Shown here one piece after another: positions 26,151-34,273 of a stretch of 64,000 bases of DNA. Source of the DNA: Acidobacteriota bacterium. GTDB lineage: Bacteria; Acidobacteriota; UBA6911; RPQK01; JAJDTT01. Both the position numbers and the translations under genes were made by a program. Location: NCBI GenBank assembly GCA_028874215.1, contig JAPPLF010000025.1:1-64000 (forward strand), written 5' to 3'. How positions within the stretch are numbered: position 1 is the stretch's first letter; every line of letters begins with the position of its first letter. A model generated the notes under the pieces. That model was given only the letters and a program-made list of their open reading frames with translations, had not been told where the DNA came from and ran no database searches.

Positions 26151-27023
26151 TCAGCTCCAGCGGTCGGTCGAAATGCCCGCGGCATGCCTCGCCATGTTGT
26201 CCGGACGGTTCGGCAGATCGAACCTGATTTTCCTCGTGTTGAGGCTCCTGAAGTATTTTCGGACGGTTGGAGGAAGGCCGGCCACCTTCTCCGGATCCCG
26301 CTCCGGAACGTCGCCTATGGGACCCGCCCAAGCGGGCCGGTAGGCAATGGCCAGCATGCGGCGGACCCGGTCGCTGTAGTTGGGGAAATTGCCGTGAAAC
26401 ACTTTCTGGTTGATGATCACCGCCGAGCCGGAGCGGCAGGTCACCATCAACTCATCGTCGTGGGAGAGGTATTTGGTGTACGGGTTGGCGTCGCTGTGCA
26501 GCGACAGGTGGGAGCGCGGAATCACCTTGAAGGGGGAACGCTCCGGAGTCAGGTCGTCCAGGTAGTAGAGGACGCGGACCAGGCAGGGGGAGCTGGACTG
26601 GACTCCGAAGATCTGGGACCCGTAGGGCTGGGCGTCGGTGTGAATGGCGATTCCCGGGTGGCCCGGCCCGGACTCGACGTACGAGCAGGAAGTGCAGATC
26701 AGCTCGTCGCCCAAGAGTTCTTCCAGGAACTCCACCGTGGCCGGCAGGGAAATCACCGAGACGGCATGGGGCGAGCCGGTCCACTGCACATCGGAAATGT
26801 ATCGCTGGTGCTCGCTGTAGTCGACCGATGTGGTGGGAAGCTTGGAGGTCTCCTCGCGGATCTTCTCCATGAGTTCCTCGTCCAGCAGATTCGGAATCAC
26901 GACGAAACCCTCCAACTCGAGGGAACGAAACTGCCGCGCCCGGGTCAGACCGGTCCAATGGCTCTCCGGGACGCGGTTCGCCCGCTCCAGGCTTTCCCGG
27001 CTGTTGGTGAACGAAGTGTCCAT
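26151..27023 (-). CDS. Phytanoyl-CoA dioxygenase family protein (PhyH copy C)
   Basis: A 290-residue Fe(II)/2-oxoglutarate dioxygenase, first gene of the PhyH operon. It has HTDAQPYGSQIFGVQ with the HxD metal pair, and [29 protein letters not shown] with the distal histidine and arginine. It starts at ATG 27023. Upstream is a 201-nt divergent intergenic region shared with the Ldh genes, where joint regulation could occur. I see no transcription factor gene nearby. Confidence 0.9.
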   Translation of the reverse strand: MDTSFTNSRESLERANRVPESHWTGLTRARQFRSLELEGFVVIPNLLDEELMEKIREETSKLPTTSVDYSEHQRYISDVQWTGSPHAVSVISLPATVEFLEELLGDELICTSCSYVESGPGHPGIAIHTDAQPYGSQIFGVQSSSPCLVRVLYYLDDLTPERSPFKVIPRSHLSLHSDANPYTKYLSHDDELMVTCRSGSAVIINQKVFHGNFPNYSDRVRRMLAIAYRPAWAGPIGDVPERDPEKVAGLPPTVRKYFRSLNTRKIRFDLPNRPDNMARHAAGISTDRWS

Positions 27024-27224
27024 TGGACCCGCAGTTCCCGCCCGCCCGACATCCGGCGGTTCAAGGATCATTGCTCCGATCCGCGAACGCCTCCACGACG
27101 TTGGCGGCCTCCATTTTGCCAACGGGAAGCCGCGCCTGGCAATCTCCCCGCCGATACTCGCCGGATCCGCGGCTGACAGCAGGGACCCCATCCTTTACAA
27201 TCCGCCGCTGGAGAAAGTACCGCC
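27024..27224. promoter_or_regulatory. Divergent intergenic region between PhyH and Ldh operons
   Basis: This 201-nt gap separates two diverging operons and must hold both promoters. By eye I find no strong palindrome or clear sigma-70 boxes, so no site is called. Confidence 0.4.
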
Positions 27225-28280
27225 GTGCCCCTAGTCCAAGCCGAAACCTTGCGCCGGATCGGCCACCAGTTGTTCGAGGCCGCCGGATGCGATCCCGAAG
27301 ACGCCCGGGTCGTGACCCATCACCTGGTGGAGTCGAACCTCTTCGGCCACGACTCCCACGGGGTCATCCGCTACCCCGAATACATGGACGCCATCCGGAC
27401 GGGGCGTTTCCAGGCCAAGGCCCAACCCAGGGTGGTGCGGGACCATCCCTCCTGCGCGGTGGTGGACGCCGCCGGCGCGCTGGGTCAGGTGGGCGCCGCC
27501 TTCGCCACCCGCCTGGCCATGGACAAGGCTTCCCGCCATGGAGTGGCCGCGGTGGCGCTGCGGAACACGAGCCACGTGGGCCGGGTCGGGGCCTACCCGC
27601 TGATGGTGGGACGGGCCGGAATGATCGGCCAGGCCTTTGTCAACGGGGGCCGCTTCGGGAATCAGATCGCTCCCTTCGGCGGCATCGACGCGCGTCTCAC
27701 CACCGATCCTCTGGCCTTCGCGGCGCCCCGGCGGGACGCGGAGCCCATCTTCCTGGACATGACCACGTCGGTGGCCGCCGAGGGCAAGGTGCGGGTCGCT
27801 TCCTACGCCGGTAAAAAGGTGCCGGAAGGATGGCTCATCGATCACGATGGGCGCCCGACCACCGATCCCGACAGTTTTCGCGCCACGCCGAAAGGCGCCA
27901 TCCTGCCCCTGGGAGGAATCGCCTCTCACAAGGGCTACGGCATGAGCCTCATGGTGGAGCTTCTGGCCGGGACCTTGAGCGGCCAGGGCTGTTGTGTCGG
28001 AGAGTCCGAGATGGTCAGCAACGGCATGCTCCTGGCGGTCCACCGGATCGATCACTTCATCGACCCGGAGGACTACTACCGGGAGGTGGAGGCGCTGATC
28101 CGGTACGTCCGGTCGAGTCCTCCCGCGCCCGGCTTCAAGGAGATCCTGCTTCCGGGGGAGCCAGAGCTCCGGTCGGCCAGCCGAAGAGAAGCGGATGGAA
28201 TCGACCTCGACGACAAGACCTGGTCCCTCATCGGCGCGGATCTGGAAAGCTTCGGCTTGCCCGTTCCGCCGGCCGGCTAG
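27225..28280 (+). CDS. Ldh-family (malate/L-lactate) NAD(P) oxidoreductase, copy 1
   Basis: A 351-residue member of the malate/L-lactate dehydrogenase (LDH2/MDH2) family, unrelated to classical LDH. Signatures include LVESNLFGHDSHGVIRYPEY with the catalytic histidine region, GALGQVGAAFATRLAMDKA, LRNTSHVGRVGAYPLM, LTTDPLAFAAPR, DMTTSVAAEGKVRVA and GGIASHKGYGMSLMVELLAGTLSG. It reduces or oxidises 2-hydroxy/2-oxo acids. GTG 27225 is the start. The next gene is a tandem paralog. The divergent PhyH-SDR operon suggests a shared pathway through a 2-hydroxy acid; that link is inference. Confidence 0.9.
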   Translation: MPLVQAETLRRIGHQLFEAAGCDPEDARVVTHHLVESNLFGHDSHGVIRYPEYMDAIRTGRFQAKAQPRVVRDHPSCAVVDAAGALGQVGAAFATRLAMDKASRHGVAAVALRNTSHVGRVGAYPLMVGRAGMIGQAFVNGGRFGNQIAPFGGIDARLTTDPLAFAAPRRDAEPIFLDMTTSVAAEGKVRVASYAGKKVPEGWLIDHDGRPTTDPDSFRATPKGAILPLGGIASHKGYGMSLMVELLAGTLSGQGCCVGESEMVSNGMLLAVHRIDHFIDPEDYYREVEALIRYVRSSPPAPGFKEILLPGEPELRSASRREADGIDLDDKTWSLIGADLESFGLPVPPAG

Positions 28281-28307
28281 CACTTGTCTCAGGAAAGGAA
28301 TGCCCCT

Positions 28308-29351
28308 TTGCCCAGATTTTCCCCACAGGCTCTGAGGGAACTCGGCTATCGGCTCTTCCAGGCCGCGGGTTGCCGTTCGGAGGATGCCCGGGCCGTGGTG
28401 GACCACCTGGTGGAGTCGAGCCTCTTCGGCCACGATTCCCATGGAGCCATCCGCTTCTACGAGTACGCCCAAGGGATTCGCGACGGCCGCTTCAATCCCG
28501 CCGCCCGTCCCAAGGTGGTCCGGGAGCGCCCCTGCTCGGCGGTGGTGGACGGAGGAGGCGCCCTGGGACAGGTGGGCGCCGCCTTCGCGACTCGCATCGC
28601 CATGGACAAGGCTCGTGACCATGGCATGGCGACGGTCACGCTGCGCAACACCTGCCACATCGGCCGGGTGGGCGCCTATCCGTTGATGGCCGCCCGGGCC
28701 GGCTTCATGGCCCAGCTCTTCGCCAACGCCGGCCACCTGGGGGCTCAGGTGATTCCCTTCGGGGGCCGGGAAGGGCGGCTGTCCACCAATCCGATGGCCT
28801 TCGCTGCACCCCGCCGCGGCCACGAACCGCTGCTGTTGGACATGACCACCTCGGTGGTGGCCGAAGGGAAGGTCCGCGTGGCCATCAACCGCGGCGAGTC
28901 CATCCCCGAGGGTTGGGCCGTAGACGCCCAGGGCCGTTCCACCACCGATCCGAGGCAGGTCAAATCCGATCCGCCCGGGGCGCTCCTGCCTCTGGGTGGG
29001 GTGGTGGCTCACAAGGGCTACGGCCTATCCATGATGGTGGAAGTCATGGGAGGAGCCGTGGGCGGGGAGGGCTGCGCGGCCGGCGCCCCCCCGTTCGTCA
29101 GCAACGGAGTGCTCCTGACCGTCTACCACATCGAGCACTTCACCGGCCTGGAGACCTACTACGACGAACTGGACGCCATGATCGCCCACGTTCGGACCAG
29201 CCGCCTGGCTCCCGGGTTCCAGGGGATCCTGCTTCCCGGCGAGCCCGAATTCCGGAGCGCCCGGAGGCGGGAGGCGGAAGGCATCGAGGTGGATGACGAA
29301 ACCTGGGGTCAGATCCGCCGGCAGATGGAGTATTTCGGGGTCGGAGATTAG
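28308..29351 (+). CDS. Ldh-family (malate/L-lactate) NAD(P) oxidoreductase, copy 2
   Basis: A 348-residue tandem paralog of copy 1 along its whole length (HLVESSLFGHDSHGAIRFYEY, GALGQVGAAFATRIAMDKA, MTTSVVAEGKVRVA, GVVAHKGYGLSMMVEVMGGAVGG). I choose TTG 28308: it aligns exactly with the first codon of copy 1, and AGGAAAGG lies about 9 nt upstream. The TTG at 28284 would place that Shine-Dalgarno inside the gene. Two adjacent copies with different pocket residues suggest related but distinct substrates. Confidence 0.88.
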   Translation: MPRFSPQALRELGYRLFQAAGCRSEDARAVVDHLVESSLFGHDSHGAIRFYEYAQGIRDGRFNPAARPKVVRERPCSAVVDGGGALGQVGAAFATRIAMDKARDHGMATVTLRNTCHIGRVGAYPLMAARAGFMAQLFANAGHLGAQVIPFGGREGRLSTNPMAFAAPRRGHEPLLLDMTTSVVAEGKVRVAINRGESIPEGWAVDAQGRSTTDPRQVKSDPPGALLPLGGVVAHKGYGLSMMVEVMGGAVGGEGCAAGAPPFVSNGVLLTVYHIEHFTGLETYYDELDAMIAHVRTSRLAPGFQGILLPGEPEFRSARRREAEGIEVDDETWGQIRRQMEYFGVGD

Positions 29352-29410
29352 GAGCTTCCCCACCGGCCCATGCCCGGCGAAATGCCGTTGGAAAAAGGAC
29401 GGGAGCGGAG

Positions 29411-29494
29411 CGGCGACTTTCCTGCCGCGGCTCCTGAACATCGGCGGTTGGGAAACCGCCGCCCCCCTGAAGATCGGCGGTTAGGAAACCGCCG
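29411..29494. repeat. Three short palindromes between the Ldh and formate dehydrogenase genes
   Basis: Hairpins at 29442-29461 and 29475-29494 both pair CGGCGGTT with AACCGCCG around GGGA and AGGA. They are the reverse-oriented form of the family (their complements have a TCCC or TCCT core). A degenerate unit lies at 29411-29430 (CGGCGAC-TTTCCT-GCCGCGG). They lie between convergent genes and could act as mRNA 3' ends, but there is no T-tract. Confidence 0.7.
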
Positions 29495-29497
29495 CCC

Positions 29498-32335
29498 CTA
29501 TGCCTTGGCCAGGGCCGGCTCCCGGTGATCCATCGGCACCGGCTCGCCTTCGATGGTCACGTCGGGCAGGGCGAAGCTCTCTTCGATCCCGGTAGCGACC
29601 TTCTCCAGCCGAACCGCGCTCACCTTGTACTCGGGACAACCGGTGAATTCGTCCTTGGCGTCTCCCACCAGGATGTTGGTGCGGGTCTCGGGATAGTGGA
29701 AGGTCATGAAGACGGTGCCCACGTTGCTGGCCTTGGTGATCTCGGCCTTGACCCGGACCCGTCCCCGGCGGGAGATCACGTCCACCAATTCCCCTTCCTC
29801 GATGCCCAGGGTCCGGGCGTCGCGGGGATGGATCCGCACTGTCTCTTCCCGGGCCTTGTCCAGCTTGCTCACGGCGGTACGGCGGGTCTGGGTGCCCACG
29901 TTGTAGTGGAAGAGCATGCGGCCGGTGGTGAGATAGAAGGGGAACTCGTCGTCGGGCAGCTCTCCCGGTTCCTGCCAGGGTGTGACCGTCAACTGCGCCT
30001 TGCCGCGCAGGAAGTCCCCTCCCTCATGGACGATCTCCGTTCCCGGATGGTTCTCGTCCCAGCAGGGCCACTGGAGGAAGCCCTCCTTCTCCAGCCGGTC
30101 GTAGCGGACGCCGCCCCACTTGGGAGTGAGCCGGGCGATCTCGTCCATGATCCGGCTGGGGTCGATGGAGGTCCCCGGTCCGTCGTCGAAACCCAGGTCG
30201 AACCCCATGCGGCGGGCCACCGTGTTGACCACGTCGCCGTCGGCCAGGAGGCTGCCGGGCGGCGGCGCCACTTTGCGCACGCACTGGATCCGGCGGTCGG
30301 AGTTGGTGAAGGTGCCGTCCTTTTCCAGGAACGTGGAGCCGGGCAGCACCACGTCGGCGTACTTGGCCGTCTCGCACATGAAGATGTCCTGCACCACCAG
30401 GAAGTCCAGCTTCTCCAGGGCTCCCACCACATGGGCCGTGTCCGGGTCCGACTGGGCGATGTCTTCGGCCAGCACGTACATGGCCTTGAGAGTGCCTTCG
30501 TGGGCCGCGTCGAACATGTCGGGGATGCGCAAACCGGCGTTGTCCGGCATGGAACAACCCCAGACCGCCTCGTGCTCGGCCCGCGCCTGGGGATCGGTGG
30601 TCTGGCGGTAGTCGCTGAAGACGTTGGGCAGCGCGCCCATGTCGGATGCGCCCTGCACGTTGTTCTGTCCCCGGATGGGACAGGTTCCTGTGCCCGGCCG
30701 CCCGATGTTTCCGGTCATGACCGCCATGTTGATCATGCCGAAGACGGCGTTGGAGCCGTGTCCGGCCTCGGTCACTCCCAGACCCCACAGGATCTGGCTG
30801 GCGCCGCTGGCCGCATACATCCGGGCCGCCTTGCGAATCAGGCCGGGCTCCACCCCGCTGATCTCGCCGGCCCACTCGGGCGTGCAGGATGCCAACTCGG
30901 CCCGGAGTTCGTCGAATCCTTCGCTGTACCGGTCGATGAAGTCCTGGTCGATGAGCCCTTCCGTGAGCAGGACGTGCTGCATGGCGTTGATCACGGCCAC
31001 GTTGGAGCCGGGCTTCAACGGCAAGTGCAGGTCGGACCATCTCGCCAGTTCCGTGTTCCGGGGGTCCAGGACGATGAGCTGGCAACCCTTGAGGACGGCC
31101 TGTTTCATCCGGGCCCCGAAGACCGGATGGGCCTCGGTGGGGTTGGCGCCCACGATCATGAGCAGCTTCGACTTCTCCACATCCTGGAAGCTGTTGGTCC
31201 CGGCCCCCGTCCCCAACGCGGCGCCCAGAGCGAAGGCGGAGGGGGAGTGGCAGACTCGTGAGCAGTTGTCCACGGAGTTGGTCCGCATGATGGTGCGGGT
31301 GAACTTCTGGGTCAGGAAATTCTCTTCGTTGGTGCAGCGGGAGGAACTGATGAAGGCGAACCCTTCCGGGCCGTACCGTTCCCGGACCTCCAGCAGATTG
31401 CTGGCGATCAGGTCGAAGGCCTCGTCCCAGGAGGCCTCGCGGAAGTTGCCTTCGCCGTCCTTGATCAGGGGAACCCGCAGCCGGTCCTTGCTCTTCCCGA
31501 ACTGATGGGCGAACCGCCCCTTGACGCAGGTGTGGCCCAGATTCGCGCTCCCCTCGGGATTCGGCTCGATGTTGACGATCTCGCCGTCCTTCATGTTCAC
31601 GTTCAGCGAACAGCCGACCCCGCAGTAGCTGCAGGTGGTGGTGACGGTCTCGTCAGGCAGGCCGTGGGCCCGGGTCTGGGTCTCCTCCAGTGCGGCCACG
31701 GGACACTCGAACACACACTGGCCGCAACTGACGCAGTCGGCCTCCTCGAACCCGGTGTCGTTCCCCGCGATGACCTGGACGTCGTACCCGCGGCCGGACA
31801 TTCCCAGGATGAAGGAACCCTGGATCTCGTCGCAGGCCCGCACGCACCGGGCGCAGCCGATGCACTTGTCCATCTCCAGCTTGATGAAGGGATGGGTGTT
31901 GTCCATGGGGGGTGTGTGCGTGCGCGGGTTCTCGTAGCGAGGAGTGCGCAGACCCACGTCCTGAGCCAGGGACTGGAGCTCGCAACGCCCGTTGGCGGTG
32001 CAGTCCAGGCATTCCAGCGGATGGTCCGAGACGATCAGCTCGGTGATGTTGCGACGCAGACGGGTGAGCAGGGGCGACCGGGTGGTGTAGACGCCGCCTT
32101 CCCGAACCTGCGTGTGACACGACGCGACCGGTTTCCCTCCATCCTGTTCCACCAGGCAGGTCCGGCAGGCGCCGAACGGCTCCATGCGATCGGAGTAGCA
32201 GAGCGTGGGAACGGTGCTCCCAATGGGCTTCATGGCCTCCAGGATGGTCGCTCCGCGCGGGACCATGACGGACTGCCCATCGATGGTCGCGGATACGTGC
32301 CCATTCCGGGAGCCGTGCCCGTTCTGTTGGCTCAT
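29498..32335 (-). CDS. NAD-dependent formate dehydrogenase alpha subunit (Mo/W, Cys type)
   Basis: A 945-residue catalytic subunit. It has an N-terminal NuoG-like [2Fe-2S] domain (C46, C57, C60, C73), then a His/Cys cluster (H105, C109, C112, C118). Two ferredoxin [4Fe-4S] motifs follow (C158/161/164/168 and C201/204/207/211), then the FDH [4Fe-4S] (C235, C238, C242, C270) and the bis-MGD domain. The active-site loop is VCHSPS with C362 as metal ligand where some enzymes have selenocysteine. It oxidises formate to CO2 and passes electrons to the FMN subunit at 32494-34254. The pair matches the soluble alpha-beta formate dehydrogenase of methylotrophs. No FdhD-type chaperone gene is in the window. 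Confidence 0.92.
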   Translation of the reverse strand: MSQQNGHGSRNGHVSATIDGQSVMVPRGATILEAMKPIGSTVPTLCYSDRMEPFGACRTCLVEQDGGKPVASCHTQVREGGVYTTRSPLLTRLRRNITELIVSDHPLECLDCTANGRCELQSLAQDVGLRTPRYENPRTHTPPMDNTHPFIKLEMDKCIGCARCVRACDEIQGSFILGMSGRGYDVQVIAGNDTGFEEADCVSCGQCVFECPVAALEETQTRAHGLPDETVTTTCSYCGVGCSLNVNMKDGEIVNIEPNPEGSANLGHTCVKGRFAHQFGKSKDRLRVPLIKDGEGNFREASWDEAFDLIASNLLEVRERYGPEGFAFISSSRCTNEENFLTQKFTRTIMRTNSVDNCSRVCHSPSAFALGAALGTGAGTNSFQDVEKSKLLMIVGANPTEAHPVFGARMKQAVLKGCQLIVLDPRNTELARWSDLHLPLKPGSNVAVINAMQHVLLTEGLIDQDFIDRYSEGFDELRAELASCTPEWAGEISGVEPGLIRKAARMYAASGASQILWGLGVTEAGHGSNAVFGMINMAVMTGNIGRPGTGTCPIRGQNNVQGASDMGALPNVFSDYRQTTDPQARAEHEAVWGCSMPDNAGLRIPDMFDAAHEGTLKAMYVLAEDIAQSDPDTAHVVGALEKLDFLVVQDIFMCETAKYADVVLPGSTFLEKDGTFTNSDRRIQCVRKVAPPPGSLLADGDVVNTVARRMGFDLGFDDGPGTSIDPSRIMDEIARLTPKWGGVRYDRLEKEGFLQWPCWDENHPGTEIVHEGGDFLRGKAQLTVTPWQEPGELPDDEFPFYLTTGRMLFHYNVGTQTRRTAVSKLDKAREETVRIHPRDARTLGIEEGELVDVISRRGRVRVKAEITKASNVGTVFMTFHYPETRTNILVGDAKDEFTGCPEYKVSAVRLEKVATGIEESFALPDVTIEGEPVPMDHREPALAKA

Positions 32336-32380
32336 AAGCGAGTTCCTATACCGTACCCACCAGTTTACTACGTTTTAGCG

Positions 32381-32432
32381 GGAATCTTCTACGCGCTCCG
32401 GTACTTGTCGATTTCTTCCGGAAAGAACTCCG
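32381..32432 (-). repeat. Diverged second copy of the formate dehydrogenase beta C-terminus
   Basis: Minus-strand codons here read PEFFPEEIDKYRSA then stop. The true 3' end of the beta-subunit gene reads MEFFPDEIDRHRR then stop. The similarity is seen at DNA level too (TTCTTTCC...GAGATC/GAAATC). It lies about 75 nt downstream of the genuine stop, after the palindrome at 32437. It looks like a local duplication of the gene end. Confidence 0.6.
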
Positions 32433-32436
32433 GGAG

Positions 32437-32456
32437 GGGGGACATTCCTGTCCCCC
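32437..32456. repeat. Short palindrome GGGGGACA-TTCC-TGTCCCCC
   Basis: This member keeps the 20-nt length and TTCC loop of the palindrome family but has wholly different outer stem bases (GGGG/CCCC instead of CGGC/GCCG). It lies between the two copies of the beta-subunit 3' end. Confidence 0.7.
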
Positions 32457-32493
32457 TCTTCATAGCCGACCCGGAACCGGACTATTTCCTCGT

Positions 32494-34254
32494 TCATCTG
32501 CGGTGCCGATCGATCTCATCGGGAAAGAACTCCATCAAATTCTCGATGGGAATGGGGATCATTCCGCCCAAAGCGCAGAGGCTGCCGTATTTCATGGTCT
32601 CGCACAATTCCGAGAGCAACCGCAGTTTGTCGTCGGTCACGCCGGAGCCGTCGGGGTCCAGGAACTGGTCGAACATTTCGGTGCCCCGCACGGCGCCGAT
32701 GCGGCAGGGGAAGCACTTCCCGCAGCTTTCCACGGCGCAGAAGGCCATCAGGGCGCGGCCGATCTCCACCAGGTCGTCCCTTTGGGAATAGACCACCACC
32801 CCGGCATGCCCCAGGATGCCGCCGGCTTCGGCCATGGTCTCGAACGCCAGGGGGGTGTCCAGCTTGCTCTCGGGCAGGATGCCTCCCAAGGGTCCTCCCA
32901 CCTGGACCGCCTTGAAGACCTCTCCGGGCGCCAATCCTCCAGCCCGGCGGAAGATCAGGTCCCGCAGGGTGACGCCCAACTCGATCTCGTAGAGCCCCGG
33001 ACGCCGGACCCGGGTGTTGAGGCTCACCAGCTTGGTCCCCCGGGATTTCCCATGTCCGAAAGCGGCATAGGCCTCCCCGCCGTGTTCGATGATCCAGGGG
33101 AGGTTGTGCAGCGTCTCGACGTTGTTCACTGCAGTGGGGCAGCCGTAGAGCCCCTTCTCGGCCGGGAATGGGGGTTTGAAGCTGACGATGGCCGGGACCC
33201 CTTCGATGGACCGGAGCAGCGAGGTCTCCTCGCCGCAGATATAGGCCCCCTGACCCTTGACGATCCGCACCTGGCACGAGAAATCGCTTCCCAATAGGTT
33301 TGATCCCACGAGGCCGGCTCCTTCGGCCTCGGCGATCGCCTGGCGCATGACTCGAAGCAGGCGGGGGTACTCGAAGCGGATGTAGAGGATGACCTCCTGG
33401 GCGCCGCACGAGTACGCGGCCAGCAGCGCGCCTTCCAACTGGGTGTGGGGATCGCGCTCCATCAGTTCCTTGTCGATATAGGAGCCCGCGTCCCCTTCGT
33501 CGCAATTGACCACCACGAACTTGCGGCCGTCGGCCGAAGCGGACCGTGACACCGTTTCCAACTTGATGCCCGACGGAAAACCGGCTCCCCCGCGTCCGCG
33601 AAGCTGGCTGGCCTTGATCTCGTCGATCACCTGTTGGGGACTCATGGACGCCAGAGCCTTCTCCAGGGAACCGTAGGCTCCAGCCTCGCGGGCGCCCCGG
33701 AGAGACGCGACGTCGCGGTCGAACCGCCTGAGCAGGATGCACGGTTCCCCGTCACGCGGCATGTGGATCGGGTTGTTGGGTTCGTTCAGTCCATGCGAAG
33801 CGCCGGACCGGGCGTACTCCAGCACCGATTCGAGCGCTCCTTCGCCGGCCATGCTGACCGGCTCATTGTCCAGCATGACGTTGGGTCCCAAGCCGCAATA
33901 GCCGAGACAGGTGACGTGCTCCACCCGCACCCCGTTGGCGCCGACGCCCCCGGGAGCGTCGAGGCCGCAGGCTTCAAGAAGCTTTTCCTCGCAGGAAACG
34001 AAGCCGGCGACGCGGCAAGCCTCGCCGTTGCAGACCTTGACGACGCGTTCGGCCGGCCGGTCGTGGGTGAGCTCCTCGTAGAACTTGGCCGTGGCGCGGA
34101 TCTGCTGCGGAGGGAGATGGTGCTGCCGCGCCAGACGGTCGATGTCCCGATCGCCGATGTAGCCCTGCCGCTCGTGAAGCTTCGAAAGCTCGTCGTAGAC
34201 GGTCTGTCCATGGCCCAGAAACTTGTTCTGGAGGGCGATCAGGTTCTCGCTCAT
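32494..34254 (-). CDS. Formate dehydrogenase beta subunit, NuoE-NuoF fusion
   Basis: A 586-residue fusion. Residues 1-150 are a NuoE/thioredoxin-like [2Fe-2S] domain (C75, C80, C116, C120). Residues 170-586 are NuoF-like, with the NADH/FMN motif RGRGGAGFPSG (219-229), EGDAGSY and the [4Fe-4S] cysteines in ESCGKCFPCR (C511, C514, C517) plus C560 in SLCALGG. It takes electrons from the alpha subunit and reduces NAD+. The gene precedes the alpha subunit on the minus strand by about 158 nt. That spacer holds the repeat and duplicated tail. Stop to start with the GGT gene upstream is about 20 nt, so all three may be co-transcribed. Confidence 0.92.
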   Translation of the reverse strand: MSENLIALQNKFLGHGQTVYDELSKLHERQGYIGDRDIDRLARQHHLPPQQIRATAKFYEELTHDRPAERVVKVCNGEACRVAGFVSCEEKLLEACGLDAPGGVGANGVRVEHVTCLGYCGLGPNVMLDNEPVSMAGEGALESVLEYARSGASHGLNEPNNPIHMPRDGEPCILLRRFDRDVASLRGAREAGAYGSLEKALASMSPQQVIDEIKASQLRGRGGAGFPSGIKLETVSRSASADGRKFVVVNCDEGDAGSYIDKELMERDPHTQLEGALLAAYSCGAQEVILYIRFEYPRLLRVMRQAIAEAEGAGLVGSNLLGSDFSCQVRIVKGQGAYICGEETSLLRSIEGVPAIVSFKPPFPAEKGLYGCPTAVNNVETLHNLPWIIEHGGEAYAAFGHGKSRGTKLVSLNTRVRRPGLYEIELGVTLRDLIFRRAGGLAPGEVFKAVQVGGPLGGILPESKLDTPLAFETMAEAGGILGHAGVVVYSQRDDLVEIGRALMAFCAVESCGKCFPCRIGAVRGTEMFDQFLDPDGSGVTDDKLRLLSELCETMKYGSLCALGGMIPIPIENLMEFFPDEIDRHRR

Positions 34255-34273
34255 GGGGCAATCCCTCCCGGCG

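Noticed and set aside
29525-31261. Long plus-strand frame opposite the formate dehydrogenase alpha gene
   Set aside because: It is a shadow of the real minus-strand gene, which has all its iron-sulfur motifs.
29498-32335. Selenocysteine in formate dehydrogenase
   Set aside because: The active-site codon at position 362 is a Cys codon and there is no in-frame TGA.
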